Shown one piece after another: positions 16,287-26,103 of a stretch of 59,151 bases of DNA. Origin of the DNA: JABAYQ01 sp042091225 (GTDB taxonomy: Bacteria > Bacteroidota > Bacteroidia > Flavobacteriales > UBA7312). A program made the translations under genes and the position numbers. The first letter of the stretch is position 1. The number at the start of each line of letters is the position of its first letter. Under the pieces are notes generated by a model. That model was not told the DNA's origin, did no database searches, and saw only the letters and a program-made list of their open reading frames with translations. The stretch spans positions 1 through 59,151 of the forward strand of contig JBELHW010000007.1 of NCBI GenBank assembly GCA_042091225.1. The letters run 5' to 3'.

Positions 16287-18382
16287 TGAAATACTTTTTA
16301 CTCCTTTTATTTCCTTTCAGTTTGTTTGCTCAAGACACTATACAAATACCAAATTTGTTGCCAGAAATTATTTTTCTAGAACAAAAAAAAGAGCAGGAAA
16401 GATTATACAATCCCCAACAAATTGTAGAAATAAATCAGAAAAAAATTAGCCAATTATTAGCGACAACAACTGCGGATGTACTTCAAAAGTCGGGCGAAGT
16501 AGTAATACAACAAAGCCAATCGGGAGGAGGAAGCCCGATAGTTCGAGGCTTTGAAGCTAATAGAGTTTTATTAGTAGTTGACGGGGTACGAATGAACAAC
16601 GCTATTTTTAGATCTGGACATTTGCAAAACAGCATTAGCACAAGCCCTAATATGTTAGCGAAAATAGATGTTATCTTCGGACCTGCTTCGGTAAAATACG
16701 GAAGCGATGCTCTAGGTGGAGTAATACATATTCATAGTAAATCGCCAAGCTACAATCAAGAAAAAAAAACTAATTTTAGTCAAAAATACAGCAGCGCTAA
16801 CCAAGGGGTTAGTCTTCACATCGATCATAGCTGGAGCAAAAAAAATTGGAGTTATTTGAGTGCTATTACTATAAATAAATTCGGAAATTTAAAAATGGGT
16901 GCCAACAGACTGCATGGCTATCAAGATTGGGGCAGGCAAACCCATATCACACAAGGAAAAACCCAACTTAAAACCGACTACAACCAAATTGACTGGATAC
17001 AAAAATTTAGATACGACGGCACTAAAAACTGGAGTCACCTAATAAATCTACAATATTCGAGCACTACTAATTTAGATCGCTTCGATAAGCTAAACGATTT
17101 GTCTGGGGGAATCCCAAAGTTTGAACAATGGTATTATGGTCCACAAAAAAGATTGCTTTCTGCTGTCGCGTCTCAATACAACCAAAAACACTTGTTATTT
17201 GATGAGTTTAACAACCATGTATCTTTTCAAATTTTCCATGAAAGCAGGCATTCTAAAAAGTTTGGAGAAAACTTAAACGAACGTTTCGAAAAAGTTTTTG
17301 TTTTGTCAAACACTAGCGATTTTATTAAAAATATAGGCTACAATGTGCTAAACTACGGTGTCGATTTTCAAAACAATATAGTTAATTCTACAGCTAATCA
17401 GGCAACAGCAACAAGGTATGCCGACGGAGGTAGCCAAATGCAATTGTTTTCCGTCTATGGTCAATATAAAATGCCATACGGATTGTCGTCTAATTATGTT
17501 AGCGCCGGATTGAGATACAATTTCAGTGCTTTACAAGCCAACTTTATAGATACGGCAACATATTCTCTGCATTTTAGCAAAATAGACGTAAAGAACCAAG
17601 CAATTACTGCAAGCGTAGGATGGAAAGCAGCAATAAATAAAAAATTACAAATGGGTGCTTCTTTGAGCTCTGGTTTCAGAAGTCCTAATGTAGATGATGT
17701 CACAAAAGTATTTGAAAAATCGGGTCTTGTAACAGTTCCAAACAATAAATTAAAGCCAGAGTATAGCTACAACGCAGAGCTAAACCTGAGTGCTAAAATG
17801 AATAAAAATTGGGATTGGAATTTAAGCGCATATTATACCATTTTAGAAGATGCAATTATAAAACAAGCTTTTACTCTAAATAATCAGGATAGTATATGGT
17901 ACGATGGGGAATATTTACCTATTGTAGCCAATCAAAATGAACAGCAGGCAAGAATATATGGTTTTTACGCCAAAACAAACATTAGCTTATCTCAAAATTG
18001 GAATTGGACAAATACAATAAATAAAACAATAGGAATAATTCAAGAAGCACAAAGTCCGCTAGACCATATCCCTCCTTTATTTGCTAAATCGGAATTACAA
18101 TGGAAAAAAAATAAACATAGCATTAGTTTTTATAGCTTATTCAACGATTGGAAAAGAGTCGATGAGTATAGCAATAACGGAAGCGATAATTTAAACGAAG
18201 CAACCGAAGATGGCAACCCTAGGTGGTGGACATTAAACTTAAGTTATGTAGCAAAAATCAGCACGACAACAACTGTGCAGTTGGCTTTAGAAAATATATT
18301 AGACGTACATTATAAAACTTATTCGAGTGCAATAAGTAGCCCAGGAAGAAACGTTATAATTAGCCTTAATTCTTCTTTTTAG
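16286..18382 (+). CDS. TonB-dependent outer-membrane receptor
   Basis: A 698-residue TonB-dependent receptor. Residues 1-15 are a signal peptide (FSLFAQ). The plug domain spans about 45-150 with the classic stretch PIVRGFEANRVLLVVDGVRM, then FGPASVKYGSDALGGVIHI. The remainder is a 22-strand-type barrel rich in alternating aromatic residues, ending in a C-terminal Phe (SLNSSF). The plug wording resembles haem/haemoglobin and siderophore receptors, but no substrate can be assigned. No carboxypeptidase-like or STN domain is present. It overlaps recO by one base and ends in a 17-base convergent overlap with the DUF4837 lipoprotein gene. Confidence 0.88.
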   Translation: MKYFLLLLFPFSLFAQDTIQIPNLLPEIIFLEQKKEQERLYNPQQIVEINQKKISQLLATTTADVLQKSGEVVIQQSQSGGGSPIVRGFEANRVLLVVDGVRMNNAIFRSGHLQNSISTSPNMLAKIDVIFGPASVKYGSDALGGVIHIHSKSPSYNQEKKTNFSQKYSSANQGVSLHIDHSWSKKNWSYLSAITINKFGNLKMGANRLHGYQDWGRQTHITQGKTQLKTDYNQIDWIQKFRYDGTKNWSHLINLQYSSTTNLDRFDKLNDLSGGIPKFEQWYYGPQKRLLSAVASQYNQKHLLFDEFNNHVSFQIFHESRHSKKFGENLNERFEKVFVLSNTSDFIKNIGYNVLNYGVDFQNNIVNSTANQATATRYADGGSQMQLFSVYGQYKMPYGLSSNYVSAGLRYNFSALQANFIDTATYSLHFSKIDVKNQAITASVGWKAAINKKLQMGASLSSGFRSPNVDDVTKVFEKSGLVTVPNNKLKPEYSYNAELNLSAKMNKNWDWNLSAYYTILEDAIIKQAFTLNNQDSIWYDGEYLPIVANQNEQQARIYGFYAKTNISLSQNWNWTNTINKTIGIIQEAQSPLDHIPPLFAKSELQWKKNKHSISFYSLFNDWKRVDEYSNNGSDNLNEATEDGNPRWWTLNLSYVAKISTTTTVQLALENILDVHYKTYSSAISSPGRNVIISLNSSF

Positions 18383-19319
18383 AACTTTCTAAAATAATCT
18401 CCAAAATCTGAAGGTCATTTCGTTTATTTTTGCCAGGATTGAATAAAAAAGCATCGCTAACAAAAACAACATTTCGAACGCTATCGACTACAAAATTAGT
18501 TATGGCAGGACCGCCCATAAAAGCATTCTCCATTTTCCAAAGACTTTTAACTCCTAAGCCTTTATCACTATAGCTTTTTTGGGCTAAATAAAGTGGCTCT
18601 AAAGACATGTAAGAGCCTTCTTGCTCTCCCAGCACATTCTGAGCCAAAACACTATCTCGGGCCTCTAATAAGCGCTCGGAATTTGGCCAATAAGATAAGG
18701 GTAACTGATACAACAGTAGAGCGGAAATAATCTCTTTGTCTTTAGGGCTGTACTCAAACCAACTAAAGTCATCGCTGTCTTTGACTAAACCATAATCTTT
18801 AGGAATAGAGAAATGATAGCCGAATTTATCGAAAACAGAGTTAAACTGAGAAGAAAAATACATCTTACTTCGAATTCTACTTTTTTCTACTTGCTGAATT
18901 TGGTGTAAAATAACAGGAGAGTATTCTTTTAAAACACCAATTAAATCTTTGCTATTTTTATAACTTATCTTAGCAAAATACTGGGCTTCAGAATATAAGT
19001 CTGATCCGGAAACAAACTTAGTAGAGTTCCCTTGCTCAATAAGTATAAGGTTGCGGTGGGTTTGAAACAAACGACTCATCGATTGGCTAGGAATTTGAAC
19101 CAAATCTAAAGATGACTCTTGCCAAGAAATACCAACAATTGGTGCTTGCAAACTTTGCTTTAAAATTTGGCCCGCTTCCGAATCGAAAAGAGCATTGTCC
19201 ATCACTACAACTACCTCATTTACAGCGCCTGTGTAGGTGGGTAAAACTGAAGGACTTGTATTGTCAAAAGAACAGGAAAAAAAACAAAAACTTAAAACAA
19301 ATAATAGTATGTTTTTCAT
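18366..19319 (-). CDS. DUF4837 family lipoprotein
   Basis: A 317-residue lipoprotein. The signal sequence ends in FFSC, with lipidated Cys16, so the protein is membrane-anchored facing the periplasm or outer membrane. The body (NEVVVVMDNALFDSEAG near 34-50, later ISWQESSLDLVQIP) matches DUF4837, a family restricted mostly to Bacteroidota and without known function. It is the last gene of the ten-gene operon that starts at 28.8 kb, two bases after the LysM transglycosylase gene. Its end overlaps the end of the opposite receptor gene by 17 bases. Confidence 0.72.
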   Translation of the reverse strand: MKNILLFVLSFCFFSCSFDNTSPSVLPTYTGAVNEVVVVMDNALFDSEAGQILKQSLQAPIVGISWQESSLDLVQIPSQSMSRLFQTHRNLILIEQGNSTKFVSGSDLYSEAQYFAKISYKNSKDLIGVLKEYSPVILHQIQQVEKSRIRSKMYFSSQFNSVFDKFGYHFSIPKDYGLVKDSDDFSWFEYSPKDKEIISALLLYQLPLSYWPNSERLLEARDSVLAQNVLGEQEGSYMSLEPLYLAQKSYSDKGLGVKSLWKMENAFMGGPAITNFVVDSVRNVVFVSDAFLFNPGKNKRNDLQILEIILESSKKKN

Positions 19320-19321
19320 GT

Positions 19322-20764
19322 CTAAACTTTAGGAATTTTGATTAATAAACCAGGCTTCAAATCTTTAGCTGAAATATTGTTTAGCCTTTCTAAATCAGCA
19401 CTGCTAATACCCTCAAATTGCTGGGCAATTTTCCATAAAGTATCCCCTTTTTTAATCGTGTAAGTAGTGGTTTCTTTTATTGAAACCTGACTTGGTTTTT
19501 GCTTTTTTGGTGCAGAGCTAGGGTCAATATAAACAACTAATTTCTGACCTATTTTTAAATTGGTAGAGCTAAGGTTATTCCATTTCTTTAACTGGGAAAC
19601 GCTAGCATTGTATTTTGAAGCAATTTTGCCTAAAAACTCCCCCTTTCGAACTCTATGTATAATAGGCTCATCAATAAAAACATATTGTTTCTGTGAGCTA
19701 GAACTTAATGAATAAATACTGTCTTGATTAGAAACAAACAAAGACATTTTATCATAAGGAAGGCGAAGGGAGCTTTTTTTGTTTTTCGCAACAGAAATAA
19801 CATCTCTTTTATAGATTGGGTTAAGTTCTCTAATTACTTCAATATCAAGATCGAGTATGTCTTCAAGAAAGCTAAATGAAATAGACTGATTAACACTAAT
19901 CGTATCGGTATATGCTTGTGTGTAAGGATATTCAATAGGAAATATATTATGCTCCGAAGAATAGTTCATAATATAATTTACTGCAATAAACTTAGGCACA
20001 TAGTTTTGAGTCTCTTTACGCAAAAAAGGACGCAAAGACCAAAAATCATATACATTATGTTTTGCCATTGCTCTAGAAACGTAACCAGGCCCTCCATTAT
20101 AGGCTGCCAAAACAAGCTCCCAATCGTTAAACATTTTATATAAAAAAGTAAAATACTCACAAGCTGCAATGGTAGATTTTAAAGGGTCTGACCTGTCGTC
20201 GGTATACGAACTAACATTTAGATCGTATATTTTGCCAGTAGTGTACATAAATTGCCAAAGGCCTGTTGCGGCAGAGCGAGATCTTGCATGTGGTTTAAGG
20301 GCAGACTCTACAACTGCTAAATATTTGAACTCAAGAGGCAAGTCGTATTGATCTAAAATCTGTTCGAACAAAGGAAAATAATAGTTGGATTTGCCTAGCA
20401 TAGTAGCGACGTGCTTTCTATACCTTTTAGAATAAATATCAATATGAGTTTTAACGTGCCTATTAAACACCAGCTGAAAAGGAGTATTTTGATTTAAGTA
20501 CTCTATCCTTTCTTCTAAAATAGAGTCGGAAAAAACTGGTATTTCAGAAGCCTGATATTTATATGTATTTAGTGTAAGGGTATCCGATTCAATATCCTGA
20601 AAAGAAAATTGTTCAATAGCCCATAAAGAATCTTGCTTCCATAATTCAGAGTTGGGCTCAAGCCTAATTTTTTGAACCTCTACGTTTGTAGAGTCTGTGC
20701 TATTTGCAAGCAAACTAAGTCCATTTAAAGCTACTAATAAAAAACAAAAAATATTAGAGTTCAT
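19322..20764 (-). CDS. Membrane-bound lytic transglycosylase with two LysM domains (MltD-like)
   Basis: A 480-residue secreted peptidoglycan lyase. After a signal peptide (about 1-21) an SLT domain spans about residues 115-260. It contains FKYLAVVESALKPHARS, where the Glu in VVESAL is the catalytic acid, then GLWQFM and AAYNGGPG, all hallmarks of family 1 transglycosylases. Two LysM modules follow (about 365-412 and 432-479: HRVRKGEFLGKIA and YTIKKGDTLWKIA), which bind glycan chains. The layout equals MltD. It lies between gatA (11-base overlap) and the DUF4837 gene (2-base gap), in the same operon as an EnvC-like protein. Confidence 0.88.
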   Translation of the reverse strand: MNSNIFCFLLVALNGLSLLANSTDSTNVEVQKIRLEPNSELWKQDSLWAIEQFSFQDIESDTLTLNTYKYQASEIPVFSDSILEERIEYLNQNTPFQLVFNRHVKTHIDIYSKRYRKHVATMLGKSNYYFPLFEQILDQYDLPLEFKYLAVVESALKPHARSRSAATGLWQFMYTTGKIYDLNVSSYTDDRSDPLKSTIAACEYFTFLYKMFNDWELVLAAYNGGPGYVSRAMAKHNVYDFWSLRPFLRKETQNYVPKFIAVNYIMNYSSEHNIFPIEYPYTQAYTDTISVNQSISFSFLEDILDLDIEVIRELNPIYKRDVISVAKNKKSSLRLPYDKMSLFVSNQDSIYSLSSSSQKQYVFIDEPIIHRVRKGEFLGKIASKYNASVSQLKKWNNLSSTNLKIGQKLVVYIDPSSAPKKQKPSQVSIKETTTYTIKKGDTLWKIAQQFEGISSADLERLNNISAKDLKPGLLIKIPKV

Positions 20765-22181
20765 CCATTACATATTTTGAAAAATTCAATAACTGACTGT
20801 CCTTAAATTGAGGAGCCATAAACTGAATTCCAAAAGATAACCCGTTTGAATGTTTGCCTTTTGGCAAGGAAATAGCAGGAAAGCCTCCAATATTTGCATG
20901 AACAGTAAAAATGTCTTCAAGATAAGCTACAGTAGGGTCGTCAGATTGTTTGCCTAATTTAAAGGCTGTATGAGGAGTAGTAGGAGACATTATAAAATCA
21001 TAATTATCAAAAACCTGGTCAGTTCTTTTTTTAATTAGTTGCCTTACTTTTTGGGCTTTAGTATAGTAAGCGTCGTAATATCCGGCACTTAAAACAAAGG
21101 TGCCAAGCATTATTCTTCTCTTTACTTCAAGTCCAAAACCTTGAGATCGAGATTGTTTGTAAGTGCTCGGAATGTCATTAGCTTCTTTACTTCGATAGCC
21201 AAAATGTATTCCGTCATACCTAGAAAGATTAGAAGAAGCTTCTGCAGTTGTTAGTATGTAGTAAGTAGGCACCATGTAATTTATTAATGGGAACTCTACA
21301 GCTTTGAGTTCATGGCCTAATTCTTTAAGCTTTTCTATACTTTGAAGCATTTGCTCCTTTACTTCTTTGTCAATGCTCGGATTGTCTAAGCAGTCTTTAA
21401 GATATGCTATTTTTAATTTTTTGATTGGTTGATTTAGTTCTGCACTGAAGTTAGGAACATCTAAGGAAGAAACTGTAGAATCGTACTGATCGGAGCCAGC
21501 GATAACCTCCATAATAAGAGCAGTATCTTCTACATTATTACTAAAAGGGCCGATCTGGTCAAAAGAAGAAGCATAGGCTATAAGCCCCCACCTAGAAACT
21601 CTACCATAAGTAGGTTTAAAACCTAGAACACCACAAAAAGAAGCGGGCTGACGAATTGAGCCACCAGTATCTGAACCTAAAGTCGCTAAACAAAGGTTTG
21701 CGCTTACTGCTACTGCAGAACCTCCCGAAGAGCCCCCAGAAACATAATCTGTGTTTATAGGATTGGAAACAGGGCCATAGTAGGAGTTTTCATTGGCGCT
21801 TCCCATAGCAAATTCGTCGCAATTAAGTCGGCCAATAATAATGGCATCTTCTTGCAACAAACGCTCAACAACAGTGGCTGAAAATTGGCTTTCAAATCCC
21901 GATAAAATTTTAGAAGCGGCACTTAACTCATGGCCTTTAAAACAAATATTGTCTTTAATACCAATTACCATCCCTGCGAGTTTGCCTGCGCACTTATCTT
22001 TTATTTTTTGATCTATTTCTTTGGCTCGTGAAAGAGCATGATCATCAAAAGTTGCTACGAAAGCATTAAGATGAGAAAAAGCTTTTATTCTATCTAAATA
22101 AAAGTTTACTAGAGAGGTGCAGCTTAAAGATCCAGACTGCAAGTCGTCTTGGATAGATGCTAAAGAAGAATATTCTTGCAT
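20754..22181 (-). CDS. gatA: Asp-tRNA(Asn)/Glu-tRNA(Gln) amidotransferase subunit A
   Basis: GatA is the glutaminase subunit of GatCAB, which turns misacylated Glu-tRNA-Gln and Asp-tRNA-Asn into the correct forms. The 475-residue protein shows the amidase-signature triad: Lys76 (in GIKDNI), Ser151 (in GGSSGGSA) and Ser175 (in DTGGSIRQ). The following segment (GFKPTYGRVSRWGLIAYASS) is typical of GatA rather than other amidases. gatB and gatC are not in the window. It begins 12 bases after tatA and overlaps the transglycosylase gene by 11 bases. Confidence 0.95.
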   Translation of the reverse strand: MQEYSSLASIQDDLQSGSLSCTSLVNFYLDRIKAFSHLNAFVATFDDHALSRAKEIDQKIKDKCAGKLAGMVIGIKDNICFKGHELSAASKILSGFESQFSATVVERLLQEDAIIIGRLNCDEFAMGSANENSYYGPVSNPINTDYVSGGSSGGSAVAVSANLCLATLGSDTGGSIRQPASFCGVLGFKPTYGRVSRWGLIAYASSFDQIGPFSNNVEDTALIMEVIAGSDQYDSTVSSLDVPNFSAELNQPIKKLKIAYLKDCLDNPSIDKEVKEQMLQSIEKLKELGHELKAVEFPLINYMVPTYYILTTAEASSNLSRYDGIHFGYRSKEANDIPSTYKQSRSQGFGLEVKRRIMLGTFVLSAGYYDAYYTKAQKVRQLIKKRTDQVFDNYDFIMSPTTPHTAFKLGKQSDDPTVAYLEDIFTVHANIGGFPAISLPKGKHSNGLSFGIQFMAPQFKDSQLLNFSKYVMDEL

Positions 22182-22193
22182 GAAAAGAACAAT

Positions 22194-22373
22194 TTAGTCG
22201 TTGGATTCGTCTTTGTTATCGTCTTTACTAGCGTTTTTAAATTCCTTCATTCCTTTACCAACTCCTTTCATTAATTCTGGAATTTTTTTACCCCCAAATA
22301 AAATTAAAACGATTAAGACAATAAAAAAAATCTCTTGTCCTCCAAAGGAGAATAAAAATATAGTTGAAGCCAT
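22194..22373 (-). CDS. tatA: Twin-arginine translocase subunit TatA/E
   Basis: A 59-residue protein. It begins MASTIFLFSFGGQEIFF, has one membrane helix (about 14-27), then the hinge and amphipathic helix GGKKIPELMKGVGKGMKEF (27-45) and an acidic tail. This is the standard TatA layout: helix, FGGKKIPEL-like hinge, then a charged amphipathic helix. TatA forms the pore of the Tat pathway, which exports folded proteins. tatC is not in the window. It lies 43 bases after the EnvC-like gene and 12 before gatA, and must be read from the minus strand; the opposite-strand frame here is a shadow. Confidence 0.9.
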   Translation of the reverse strand: MASTIFLFSFGGQEIFFIVLIVLILFGGKKIPELMKGVGKGMKEFKNASKDDNKDESND

Positions 22374-22416
22374 TATTATGTATAATTTAGTTACAACAAA
22401 AGTATGTAATTTTCTT

Positions 22417-23670
22417 TTAGTAAGCTTTGAAAAGCCAATCGGAAGGATTAAGTTTTTCGTTGCCTTTCCAAATTTGTAGTTCTGTGATGCTTTCTTTCGT
22501 CTTTTTATTGGTTATTACAACCCCTAAATTTTGTTTAAGCTCTACTGTTTCTCCACTTTTTACTAGTACGTCGCTCAGGTTGGAATAGACCGAAAAATAA
22601 TCGCCATGATTTATAATTATAGCCTTACCAGCACCAGGGATACTTATAATCCGAGATACTTTACCTTCAAAAATTGCTCGAACAAAAGAAGCGTTTCCCG
22701 TAGAGAGCTTTATGCCGTTGTTAAAAGTCTCTATTCCTCTTAAAACGGGATGCTTTTGAATTCCGAAACCCTCTATTATAACTCCTCTTTCCACTGGCCA
22801 AGGAAGTTTGCCTTTGTTAGAAGTAAAATTATCTGCAATGAGTTGCTGATCTGGTGTAAGTTCATAATTTACGCTGCCCGAATTTTTAGACTTCTCTTTA
22901 GCAAGACGAATTTCTTCCTCTATAATCTTTCGAATTTGAGCGTTTAGGGCTCTCGCTTTCTTTTGTTTTTTATCTAAATCGTCTTTTAGTTTTCTTTGTT
23001 TGCGTTTTAAAGAGGAAACTAAATTATTTTGCTGCACTTTCTCGATAGCCAACACTTCTTGCTCTTGTATAGATAAGTTGAGGTTTTGGCTTTTTTGGGT
23101 TTTTTCTAATGCCAGTAAGGCCTTTTGAGTTTTGAATAAAAGCAACTCTTGTTTTAATTCTTGTTCGGCAAGAGTAATTTTTTCGACCTGAGCTTTTCTA
23201 AACTGGCTATATTCTTTCAAATAATTAAGTCTTTTAAATGCCTGATAAAAACTATTAGAAGAAAAAATAAAAGCCAAACGACTGTACTTACTGCGGTTAT
23301 AATAAGCATAACTTATCATTTTAGAATATTCTGTCTTGAGCCTTTCTATTTCTAATCGATTGTTTTCAATATTTATTTGGGTACTATCTATTTGGGTTTT
23401 TAGCCCATCAATACGATCACTATAAATAGAAATCTCAATTTCTATTGTTGCAATAATTTGAGATCTGTTTTCTATTTTTCTCTGCAGAGTTCGAAGGGTA
23501 TTTACCGATTGAACTTTTTCCTTTTCGGCAGCTTTTAAAAGCGTATTTGTTTGATTGATTTCTTTCTGTAACTGTTCTTTTTTTTGCTGTAAGTCTTCCT
23601 TACTCTGAGCAAAAACAGAAAGTTGAAGCCCTAATAAAAGTAAAAAAATGAAATTAAAGTACTGGCTCAT
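22417..23670 (-). CDS. EnvC-like murein hydrolase activator with degenerate LytM domain
   Basis: A 417-residue exported protein. A signal peptide ends at FAQ (about residue 22). Long coiled coils span about 25-255. A C-terminal LytM/M23 fold spans about 290-415. The zinc ligands of active M23 peptidases are missing: the H-x3-D site reads NNGIKL, the YxHL step reads YSNL, and the HLHFE step reads ELQIW. Coiled coils plus an inactive LytM domain describe EnvC, which in other bacteria is controlled by FtsEX and activates amidases at division. It shares an operon with a transglycosylase and tatA. Its start overlaps the end of the DUF4292 gene by 17 bases. Confidence 0.82.
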   Translation of the reverse strand: MSQYFNFIFLLLLGLQLSVFAQSKEDLQQKKEQLQKEINQTNTLLKAAEKEKVQSVNTLRTLQRKIENRSQIIATIEIEISIYSDRIDGLKTQIDSTQINIENNRLEIERLKTEYSKMISYAYYNRSKYSRLAFIFSSNSFYQAFKRLNYLKEYSQFRKAQVEKITLAEQELKQELLLFKTQKALLALEKTQKSQNLNLSIQEQEVLAIEKVQQNNLVSSLKRKQRKLKDDLDKKQKKARALNAQIRKIIEEEIRLAKEKSKNSGSVNYELTPDQQLIADNFTSNKGKLPWPVERGVIIEGFGIQKHPVLRGIETFNNGIKLSTGNASFVRAIFEGKVSRIISIPGAGKAIIINHGDYFSVYSNLSDVLVKSGETVELKQNLGVVITNKKTKESITELQIWKGNEKLNPSDWLFKAY

Positions 23671-24382
23671 ATTGAGTAGGAATTATAAACTTTATTTTTT
23701 TCTTTTTATTCAAAACAACTTTAGAGTAATTATAGTTAAGTTTTATTTCGCTATTCTTATTTTTAAGCACTAGCCCTACTTTTTGAGCCAAATAGCCTTG
23801 ATTAAACTTGGTAAAATTAGAATAAAATAACGAGATGCTACTATTTTTTTGCTTGCTTTGGCTCCATTCTACTCCAAAATATAAAGGGTTAATTTTGGCA
23901 TTGCTATTATTGTTAGTCAGAAAGTAATGGGCACTATCGGAGCTAACTTCCCAATCGAATTGCTCTAAGTCAAGGTCTCCCAGAAGCCTATTTTGCAATT
24001 GCTTAAAGCTGAGGTCGATTCCGAATTGCTTTTTTAAACTAGAAATGTCGGACGATATATAAGTAGAATTTAATCTGTTTATCATTTTAAAACTATCAGG
24101 TGTGAGAAGAAGTCGGGCGGCTTCGATACCTAAAAAAGCAGAAGCAGAAATCCAAATAACACTATCTTTTTTCATGCGAATATTAGCGTTAAGTGGCATT
24201 GGCTTAGCATCAAAAAAAACAGTCCCGCTCATTTTTGCAGAAAACCAATCGTATTCTAGATCGTTTGCTTGGCATTTTTTAACTAAAAAAGCGCTCGACT
24301 TGTAGCCTAAACTAGCTTTGTTTAAACTAGCACAAGCGCTAAGCAAAAACAAGAAAGTAAATATAATTACCGTTCTATTCAT
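23654..24382 (-). CDS. DUF4292 family lipoprotein
   Basis: A 242-residue lipoprotein. I place the start at ATG 24382 (MNRTVIIF), since it gives a clean lipoprotein signal ending LLSAC; a start ten codons upstream would put charged residues before it. The body matches DUF4292, which has a LolA/LppM-like beta-sheet flavour (KDSVIWISASAFLGIEAARL, about 70-90). Its role is unknown; location and lipidation suggest a part in envelope lipid or protein handling. It overlaps the TPR gene by 8 bases upstream and the EnvC-like gene by 17 downstream, so it is firmly inside the operon. Confidence 0.75.
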   Translation of the reverse strand: MNRTVIIFTFLFLLSACASLNKASLGYKSSAFLVKKCQANDLEYDWFSAKMSGTVFFDAKPMPLNANIRMKKDSVIWISASAFLGIEAARLLLTPDSFKMINRLNSTYISSDISSLKKQFGIDLSFKQLQNRLLGDLDLEQFDWEVSSDSAHYFLTNNNSNAKINPLYFGVEWSQSKQKNSSISLFYSNFTKFNQGYLAQKVGLVLKNKNSEIKLNYNYSKVVLNKKKKIKFIIPTQYEPVL

Positions 24383-26099
24383 ACCATTTTTGGTCTCGTA
24401 TTTTTCTTTCAAGCGATTCCGACTCGGAGCCTAACTCTTTAGCTTCAAGCCATTGTTTTAGAGCTTGGTCTGTTTGTCCTAAAAAGTACAATACATCGCC
24501 ATAATGCTCTACTATGGTGGTGCTATTATTTCCTCCACTAGCTATTGCTTTTAGCAACCATTTGTGAGCGTTTTCATAATCTTTAAGCTGAAAAAATACC
24601 CAAGCATAAGTATCTTCATAAGAAGACACTCCTGGTTTTATTTCAACACATTTTTTCATCATCTCCAATGCTTTTTCTAACTTTTCCGACCTTAGAGAAA
24701 GGTAATAACTATAATTGTTTAGCACATACACATCTTGAGGATCAATTTGTAAAGCTTTTTCGTATGATTTATCCGACTCTTCATAGTTTTCTTGGCCATA
24801 GAAAGCATCGCCCAGGGCAGTAAAAAACTGGCCTTTAAGAGGCTCGTTGTTTACAATAAAAAATAAGCCGTCTTGTAGGTTTTGAATGCATTTATCGTAA
24901 TTTTTAAGCTGCAAATTTGCAAGCCCAGAGAAATAATAAGCTGTGGTTTGGCTCGGAAAAAGTTCGAGACAACTATCGGCCAAATTTGCAACTTTTTGAT
25001 AGTCTGAGAAGTCAAAATAGATAATCATTAACTGCTGCCAAATAGGGTATCTGCTAGGATCAAGATCCAATGCTTTTTCGAAATCGATTGCTGCCAATTC
25101 ATTTTGATCGGATCGATAATAATAGTCTCCAGCAATCGTGTAAGGTTTTGGGTCCTTAGGGTGGGTTTGTTTCAAAACCTCAATAAGGGGAAAAGCATAT
25201 TTTAAAACCGAGGTGTCTGAGCCAAGATCGTAGTAGGAAAGCAGCCTTCTCATTTTTGAGTCTATGCTTAGGCTTTTGCTTTTAAATGCTTTTTTTGTGG
25301 CTTGAAATGACTTTTGTAAATCTCCATCGTTGCGATAATTGTCGGACAAAATAAGAAGGGCGGCACCATTTTCGGGGTCAATTCTTAAAATCTTTTCTAG
25401 AGTTTTGGTTTCCTTTTGAGAGTTGCCTGTAAGGGTATAAAGTTGGGCTAGTTCGTTAAGAACGCTTAGGTTAGTGCTGTCTGTAGCTAGCCATTTATTT
25501 AGCTCTTGGATAGCTCCTTTTTTGTCGCCTATATCCAAATAAATATTTTTCTTTTGCTCCATAAGACCACGATTAAAGCCAATCTCTTTTTCTAGCATGT
25601 TATAGGCTTTTATTGCTTCTCTTGGCTGGCCAGACAAAAGGTGTAGTCGAGCAATTTCAAAATACCAATCTTGGTTATATTGATCTAATTGCAATAGTTT
25701 TTTGTAGCTACTAAGAGATTTAGAATAGAGTTGTTTTTCTTGCTGTACACTTGCGAGTAACTGCAAATACCAAACATTTTCGTTTTCTAGCTGACAAACG
25801 CTTTCTATAAAAAACAATGCTTGGTCAAGCTGTTCGGTTATAAAGTAGATATAGGCAACCTCATACATTATAGCACCATCTTTTCCGTTCATACTTAGGC
25901 ACACCATAAACTGATCTAATGCACCATCAAGATCGCCAAGAGTTTTGAGTCGAAGTCCTTCGAAAAAATATTGTTGGTACTGTACCACATCAAATTCTTG
26001 GTTTTGACTAGCTTTTTCTAAAGAATAAAAAGGGTGGTTTTGAGCCTGTATAAAGGAGCTTACAAAAAAAGCAACTATAAGTAATTTTAGTGTTTTCAT
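24375..26099 (-). CDS. Exported tetratricopeptide-repeat protein
   Basis: A 574-residue protein. The start is most likely ATG 26099, which gives a signal peptide MKTLKLLIVAF to IQAQ; the frame extends nine codons further into the dut gene. The mature part is made almost wholly of TPR units, for example residues about 50-82, 180-235 and 320-480, with repeated ALDLDPSRYPIWQQL-type segments. No catalytic motif is seen, so a scaffold role in the periplasm or at the inner face of the outer membrane is likely. It lies 4 bases after dut and overlaps the DUF4292 gene. The partner is unknown. Confidence 0.82.
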   Translation of the reverse strand: MKTLKLLIVAFFVSSFIQAQNHPFYSLEKASQNQEFDVVQYQQYFFEGLRLKTLGDLDGALDQFMVCLSMNGKDGAIMYEVAYIYFITEQLDQALFFIESVCQLENENVWYLQLLASVQQEKQLYSKSLSSYKKLLQLDQYNQDWYFEIARLHLLSGQPREAIKAYNMLEKEIGFNRGLMEQKKNIYLDIGDKKGAIQELNKWLATDSTNLSVLNELAQLYTLTGNSQKETKTLEKILRIDPENGAALLILSDNYRNDGDLQKSFQATKKAFKSKSLSIDSKMRRLLSYYDLGSDTSVLKYAFPLIEVLKQTHPKDPKPYTIAGDYYYRSDQNELAAIDFEKALDLDPSRYPIWQQLMIIYFDFSDYQKVANLADSCLELFPSQTTAYYFSGLANLQLKNYDKCIQNLQDGLFFIVNNEPLKGQFFTALGDAFYGQENYEESDKSYEKALQIDPQDVYVLNNYSYYLSLRSEKLEKALEMMKKCVEIKPGVSSYEDTYAWVFFQLKDYENAHKWLLKAIASGGNNSTTIVEHYGDVLYFLGQTDQALKQWLEAKELGSESESLERKIRDQKWYE

Positions 26100-26103
26100 A
26101 ATG

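Noticed and set aside
22201..22479. 92-codon plus-strand frame over the tatA region
   Set aside because: It is the shadow of tatA and of the end of the EnvC-like gene on the minus strand.
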